Source: Actinomycetes bacterium
Lineage (GTDB): Bacteria > Actinomycetota > Thermoleophilia > Solirubrobacterales > Solirubrobacteraceae
Assembly (NCBI GenBank): GCA_021820105.1
Contig: JAKAED010000024.1
Span: 1-33,036, forward strand
Direction of reading: 5' to 3'
DNA: 33,036 bases
Shown: piece by piece, positions 29,185 to 33,036 of the stretch
Position numbering within the stretch: position 1 is the first letter of the stretch
Layout: the number at the start of each line of letters is the position of its first letter
The notes under the pieces: model-generated
The model's database searches: none
The model's input: the letters and a program-made list of their open reading frames with translations, nothing else
What the model was told of the DNA's origin: nothing
Made by a program: the position numbers and the translations under genes

Positions 29185-30492
29185 TCAAGCGCGCGTGAAG
29201 CGTCTGCCCGCCACGGGCGAAACAGACTCGTCCAGCCGGGCGCCGTTCAACTCGCCGGCGTCGGGCGGTGTGGCGGCGCTCTCCCCCGTCTGGCCCGCAG
29301 CTTCCGCGGCCTCCTGCTCAGCGGCGGCTGCCTCCAGTGCAGCAAGCCGCTCGGGAGTCATGGCGGTGGCATCCTCATTCTCTGATAGCCACTGGGCTGC
29401 TTCAGCGGCGCTGGCGTCGTCCCGTACGAGCTGCTTGCCGGCCGCGTAGTAGCGGTCGATCTCCTTGAAGAGCTCGTCCACAAGCTGAGCGGTCGGCACC
29501 TTCTTGAGCGGCTCACCCTTGGCGTAGATCATGCCCATGTCCTTGGCCCCGGTGATCCCGAAGTCAGCGTGACGAGCCTCGCCGATGCCGTTCACCGCAC
29601 AGCCCAGCACCGATACCTGGATCGGGTCTTCGTAGGCCTCCAGTCGCTTCTCAACCTCGGCCACGACGGTGTCCATGTCGAACTGCAGGCGTCCGCAGGT
29701 GGGGCATGCGATCAGCTCTGGACCGCGACGCCGCAACCTGAGTGCCTTCAGGATCTCCCATGCGACCTTGACCTCCTCCTCCGCGTGGAAGGTGGAGAGT
29801 GAGATCCGAATCGTGTCGCCGATGTCGTCGGCCAGCAACGTCCCGAGGCCCACAGCGGACTTGAGCGAACCCGACCACTTGGTGCCCGCCTCAGTGATCC
29901 CCAGGTGCAGCGGGTAAGGGATGCGCTCAGCCAGCTGCCGGTTGGAGGCGATGGTGTTGGGCACGCTGGTCGACTTCATCGATACCTTGAAGTTGGTGAA
30001 GTCGAGTCGCTCCATCAGCTCGACAAACTCGACCGCGGCTGTCACCAGCGCGTCAACCGGATTGCTGTACTCGAGCTCGCGCAGGTGAGCAGGCAGGGAG
30101 CCTGAGTTCACGCCGATCCGCATCGGCCTATCCAGCTGCTTGGCCCGGGCCACCACCTCGGCGACCTTCTCAGGTCCCCCGATATTGCCCGGATTGATGC
30201 GGATGCAATGAGCGCCGGCGTCCAGGGCCTTCAACGCGAGCGTGTGGTTGAAGTGGATATCCGCAATCACCGGTATCGGCGATTCGCGCACGATCGTCCT
30301 GAGTGCCTCTGCGTCCTTCTCACGCGGAACCGCACAGCGGACCAGGTCCGCGCCCGCATCGGCGACCCGCTTGATCTGTGCGAGTGTCGCCTCTATGTCG
30401 GCGGTCTCCGTCTTGGTCATCGTCTGCACTGCGACCGGTGCGCCGCCGCCGATTGGCACACCGCCGACGTGGATCTGATTCTTTGACGCCAT
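29185..30492 (-). CDS. ispG: 4-hydroxy-3-methylbut-2-enyl-diphosphate synthase IspG
   Basis: A 435-residue enzyme of the MEP isoprenoid pathway that reductively opens MEcPP to HMBPP. The TIM-barrel portion ([35 protein letters not shown]) is followed by the Fe-S domain with ACPTCGR and [10 protein letters not shown] giving the three [4Fe-4S] cysteines. The core ends near residue 352; about 80 further residues (Ala/Glu-rich, ending [11 protein letters not shown]) are not part of a standard IspG. The ATG at 30490-30492 is chosen for the usual start region; an in-frame start at 30537 is an alternative. It is divergent from the glycolate-oxidase-like operon. Confidence 0.94.
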   Translation of the reverse strand: MASKNQIHVGGVPIGGGAPVAVQTMTKTETADIEATLAQIKRVADAGADLVRCAVPREKDAEALRTIVRESPIPVIADIHFNHTLALKALDAGAHCIRINPGNIGGPEKVAEVVARAKQLDRPMRIGVNSGSLPAHLRELEYSNPVDALVTAAVEFVELMERLDFTNFKVSMKSTSVPNTIASNRQLAERIPYPLHLGITEAGTKWSGSLKSAVGLGTLLADDIGDTIRISLSTFHAEEEVKVAWEILKALRLRRRGPELIACPTCGRLQFDMDTVVAEVEKRLEAYEDPIQVSVLGCAVNGIGEARHADFGITGAKDMGMIYAKGEPLKKVPTAQLVDELFKEIDRYYAAGKQLVRDDASAAEAAQWLSENEDATAMTPERLAALEAAAAEQEAAEAAGQTGESAATPPDAGELNGARLDESVSPVAGRRFTRA

Positions 30493-30637
30493 TACCAGCC
30501 AGTCTAGAGCTTGATCTGGGTCAGCCGGCTGACGCACGGACGATCAGACACGACGGGCAGTCGCCAGTTGCGCCTCGTGATCCGCGGTGGATCCCGTCCA
30601 CCTGTGGAACGTCATAGACATGGTGGAAACTTCCGGC

Positions 30638-31282
30638 ATGGAGGCTCACGCGGAACTGATTGCCCGTGCACGTCTGATCTGCGGCACCGAGCACGTCCTG
30701 ACCAATCCACGCGTACTGTCCACCTATCGGTCCGATGGCATCAGGCGCGACGGCGCACTGCCGCTGGCCGCGATTCTGCCCAGCAGCACCTCCGAGGTGA
30801 GCGGGGTTGTGGCCGCCTGCCGAGAGACCGGCGTGCGCCTGCGCGTGCGCGGAGCCGGCACGAGCCGGGCCGGTTTCGCGCTCCCGATGGCTGATGAAGT
30901 CCTGGTGGTGCTGACACGGATGCGCGCGATCCTCAGCGACTCTGGTGACGAGCTGACCGTCCAGTCAGGGGTGCCGGTCGCCGCTCTCCCCCGTGATCGT
31001 CGCTGGCTCAGGGCGGTCGAGCCGGTGATGCCTGTGGCCGAGAGACAGGCCGCGCCCACGCTCAACAGGGCTCTGACTGCCGCTGCCGGCACCGTCGGTG
31101 GACATATCGCGGAGCACGGCGCCAGCGCGGATATTGCTGCGATGGACCTGGTTCGTCCCAACGGCGAGATCGTGCGGATCGACCGGCGTCATCCAGGCTA
31201 TGACTTCACAGGAGCATTCCCCGGCTCGCGCGGAGCCGCCGGGATCGCCGCGACGATCACCTTGAGGAGCATGTGTTGGTGA
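30638..31282 (+). CDS. Short FAD-binding (GlcD-like) protein, degenerate, lacking C-terminal oxidase domain
   Basis: A 214-residue protein aligned only with the N-terminal FAD_binding_4 domain of GlcD. LRVRGAGTSRAGFALP (68-83 region) matches the GGGTG-like FAD loop; AAAGTVGGHIAEHGASADIA and the following VRPNGEIVRI match the second FAD segment, but the usual SEGTLG motif reads PGSRGAAGIAATITL. The whole C-terminal FAD-oxidase_C domain of GlcD (about 280 residues) is missing, and the gene stops just at the domain boundary. ATG 30638 has GGTGGA upstream; ATG 30620 and an earlier start are possible. The stop overlaps the next gene start (GTGA). May be a structural subunit or a decaying copy. Confidence 0.7.
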   Translation: MEAHAELIARARLICGTEHVLTNPRVLSTYRSDGIRRDGALPLAAILPSSTSEVSGVVAACRETGVRLRVRGAGTSRAGFALPMADEVLVVLTRMRAILSDSGDELTVQSGVPVAALPRDRRWLRAVEPVMPVAERQAAPTLNRALTAAAGTVGGHIAEHGASADIAAMDLVRPNGEIVRIDRRHPGYDFTGAFPGSRGAAGIAATITLRSMCW

Positions 31283-32460
31283 GCGGCGCGGTGGTGCCCC
31301 GCAGCTTCAGCGAAGCTGCCTCCGCCCTGGCCGGCGCGGCCGCGCAGGGTCGCACGGTGCGCATCGTCGGTGGCGGCACGAAGCTCGGCTGGGGACGCGC
31401 CAAACCACGGCCACGCCACAGTCCGCAAACTGAGCTTGATGGCAGCCGCTCAGGCGCGCTGCGCCTGCACACGGCGCACCTCAGTCGCCTGGTGATCGCC
31501 GATGACCGTGAGTCAGCGACCATCAACGCCGGAACGCCCCTGGCCCGCGCGCAGGCGATGTGCGCCCGCAGCGGTCGCATGCTCGCGATCGACCCGCAAC
31601 TTGGGCTGCTGAGCGCCGCCGCCACGATCGGAGGGGTGATCGCCACCGCTGACTCCGGGCCGCTCAGTCATGGCTATGGGCCGCCCCGGGACCAGATTCT
31701 GTCTATAACGGCAGCCCTCAGCGACGGTCGTATCGTCCGCGCCAGCACGGGGCTGGACCGTACTGAGGACGGGTTTGATGTCGCCACCCTCTTCACCGGC
31801 GCCCATGGCACGCTCGGCCTGCTGCTCGCGGTCCAGGTGCGCCTGCGGCCACTGCCGATGCGCACTGCCACCGCACTCGCTTCAAGCGCAGAGCCGGACC
31901 GATTGCTTGCGGCGGCGACGCTGGTTGCGAACCGCCATCCGGAACTTCAGGCGCTCGACCTTGCGTGGCGTGCGGGAAGAGGCGGACTGCTTGCGCAGTT
32001 GGCCGGTGAGGACGCTGAGGCGCGTGCGACCCGAGTCACCGCGACGATGATCGACGCCGGACTGGAGCTGCCGTCCGTGCGGACGGACGATGTGGAGCTG
32101 TGGGCGAGGCAGCGCAGCGGACAACGCAGCGGCGACCGAGCCGTCCTGCGCCTGCACCATCGACCGCGGGAGCTTGCCGATGTGGTGGGACTGACCGACC
32201 AGATCGGCGGGACGCTGGTTGGGCGCGCCGCCCTGGGAATCTCGTATCTCACGCTCGATCCCATGCAGATCGGACTGGTGCGGCGCGAGCTCCCATCCGG
32301 GACCGGTTCGGTCCTGCTCGATCTTCCGAGCGACGCCCCAGACGACGTGGACCCCTGGGGGGCGCCGGTGTCGCTCCCGCTCGAACTCATGCGCGAGCTC
32401 AAGTCCAGCTTCGATGCGGCGGGGATCTGCAATTCAGGAATCTTCGCGAGCGGGATCTGA
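31279..32460 (+). CDS. FAD-binding GlcE-like oxidase subunit
   Basis: A 393-residue FAD-linked oxidase subunit of the glycolate/lactate oxidase type. The FAD-binding segments VRIVGGGTKLGWG, SAAATIGGVIATADSGPLSHGY and GPPRDQILSITAAL, and LFTGAHGTLGLLLAVQVRLRP are intact, unlike the previous protein. The C-terminus SFDAAGICNSGIFASGI sits where GlcE proteins have NPGR. GTG 31279 is chosen because GTGA overlaps the upstream stop and GAGGAG lies nine bases upstream. The partner Fe-S gene follows in the same frame after the TGA. Confidence 0.78.
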   Translation: MSGAVVPRSFSEAASALAGAAAQGRTVRIVGGGTKLGWGRAKPRPRHSPQTELDGSRSGALRLHTAHLSRLVIADDRESATINAGTPLARAQAMCARSGRMLAIDPQLGLLSAAATIGGVIATADSGPLSHGYGPPRDQILSITAALSDGRIVRASTGLDRTEDGFDVATLFTGAHGTLGLLLAVQVRLRPLPMRTATALASSAEPDRLLAAATLVANRHPELQALDLAWRAGRGGLLAQLAGEDAEARATRVTATMIDAGLELPSVRTDDVELWARQRSGQRSGDRAVLRLHHRPRELADVVGLTDQIGGTLVGRAALGISYLTLDPMQIGLVRRELPSGTGSVLLDLPSDAPDDVDPWGAPVSLPLELMRELKSSFDAAGICNSGIFASGI

Positions 32461-32475
32461 CGGGCGGCAACGGCG

Positions 32476-33036
32476 TTGTCCTGTACTCACTGCGGACTCT
32501 GTCTCGAGAGCTGCCCGACCTACTCGCTTTGGGGCGCGGAGCCGGACTCTCCGCGTGGCCGCATCGTGATCATTGAGGACCTCCTCAGCCCCGGCTCTGG
32601 TGCGGATTCCCAGACGGCGTTGCACCTCGACCGATGCCTGGGCTGCATGGCCTGCATGAGCGTCTGTCCGGAGGACGTGCCCTACGCCGATCTGCTCGCC
32701 ACCGCCCGTGCCGTGGTCGAGCGCGACGTCAGCCGGCCTTGGGCGGAGCGACTCCGGCGGGAAGTGGCTTTCCGCTCCCTACCCGACGCTGGTAAGGCCT
32801 ACCGGAAGCGCGGGATTCCGCACCACTCCGCCGCCCGGGGTGATCAACGCGGACGGGTGGGCCTGCTGCTGGGCTGCGCCGGGCGCGCAGAGCAGATACG
32901 GGTGCACGAGGCGGCACTCAAGCTGCTCACTGCCGAGGGCTACGAGGTGATTGCCCCCAAACTGCCCGATTGCTGCGGCGCCCCCGACTTCATCAACGGC
33001 GATCGGCGGCGCGGCATGCAGCACGCGCAGAGATCG
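32476..33036 (+). CDS. GlcF-like iron-sulfur subunit, 5' part, non-ATG start
   Basis: At least 187 codons to the window end. Two [4Fe-4S] motifs: CTHCGLCLESCP and CLGCMACMSVCP, with WGAEPDSPRGRIVIIEDLL between; then a CCG-type motif LPDCCGAPD further on. This is the ferredoxin-like subunit of glycolate/lactate-type oxidases (GlcF/LldE-like), passing electrons from the FAD subunits to the respiratory chain. There is no ATG or GTG in frame after the previous TGA (32458-32460); TTG at 32476-32478 is the only plausible start, two codons before the first Cys. The previous gene is in the same frame. Incomplete at the right edge. Confidence 0.8.
   Translation, partial: MSCTHCGLCLESCPTYSLWGAEPDSPRGRIVIIEDLLSPGSGADSQTALHLDRCLGCMACMSVCPEDVPYADLLATARAVVERDVSRPWAERLRREVAFRSLPDAGKAYRKRGIPHHSAARGDQRGRVGLLLGCAGRAEQIRVHEAALKLLTAEGYEVIAPKLPDCCGAPDFINGDRRRGMQHAQRS

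Overview
The window looks like chromosomal DNA of a high-GC actinobacterium. The most likely class is Thermoleophilia, in the Solirubrobacterales neighbourhood. That placement is inferred from gene content: an FHA/GarA-like protein next to an FtsR-type MerR regulator, an RsiG-like small protein, wax-ester-synthase and PaaI genes, a sigma-region-4/anti-sigma-like membrane fusion, and secreted FN3-like and Calx-beta proteins. It also fits the codon bias, the frequent GTG starts, and the GC-rich hairpins that lack U-tracts. No tRNA, rRNA, CRISPR array, transposase, integrase or phage gene was seen.

Left part (1-8 kb). A five-gene LIV-type (HAAT family) ABC importer is transcribed leftward in the order livH-livM-livG-livF-livK. 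It ends at a good hairpin terminator and is followed by the start of a prpD (2-methylcitrate dehydratase family) gene that runs off the left edge. Divergent from livH is a CitA/DcuS-type sensor kinase with its CitB/DcuR-type response regulator. The 290-base spacer between them contains an AT-rich, repeat-bearing stretch that could be the operator. A carboxylate-sensing two-component system facing an amino-acid-type importer and prpD suggests a regulated carboxylate uptake and catabolism module.

Middle part (8-18.5 kb). This is a mixed set: a P19/Tp34-like metal-binding-type protein without a signal peptide, a YCII protein, an excisionase-type HTH regulator, an unusual cluster of short direct and inverted repeats (about 9.59-9.86 kb), a secreted FN3-like protein, an alpha/beta hydrolase, a CnoX-like thioredoxin, dinB with a textbook LexA box, a secreted Calx-beta/GH6 protein, a wax ester synthase/DGAT, a hotdog thioesterase, and a sigma-region-4/transmembrane/RskA-like fusion.

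Right-middle (18.5-23 kb). This is the most interesting locus: a 1291-residue single-module NRPS with the architecture of epsilon-poly-L-lysine synthetase (A, T, then three repeats of two membrane helices plus a beta-helix-like domain). A compact Sfp-type phosphopantetheinyl transferase follows six bases later. The binding-pocket residues read by eye (DAESIGTVVK) point to a basic amino acid, probably lysine.

Right part (23-33 kb). A leftward housekeeping block contains ispG, proS, pgsA, then the rsiG-like, FHA, merR, apt and SRPBCC genes, with a near-consensus sigma-A promoter between pgsA and rsiG-like. A Mn/Fe superoxide dismutase gene sits in opposite orientation between ispG and proS. At the right edge is a rightward glycolate-oxidase-like operon: a short degenerate FAD protein, a GlcE-like FAD protein, and a GlcF-like Fe-S protein that has no ATG or GTG start and is cut by the window end.
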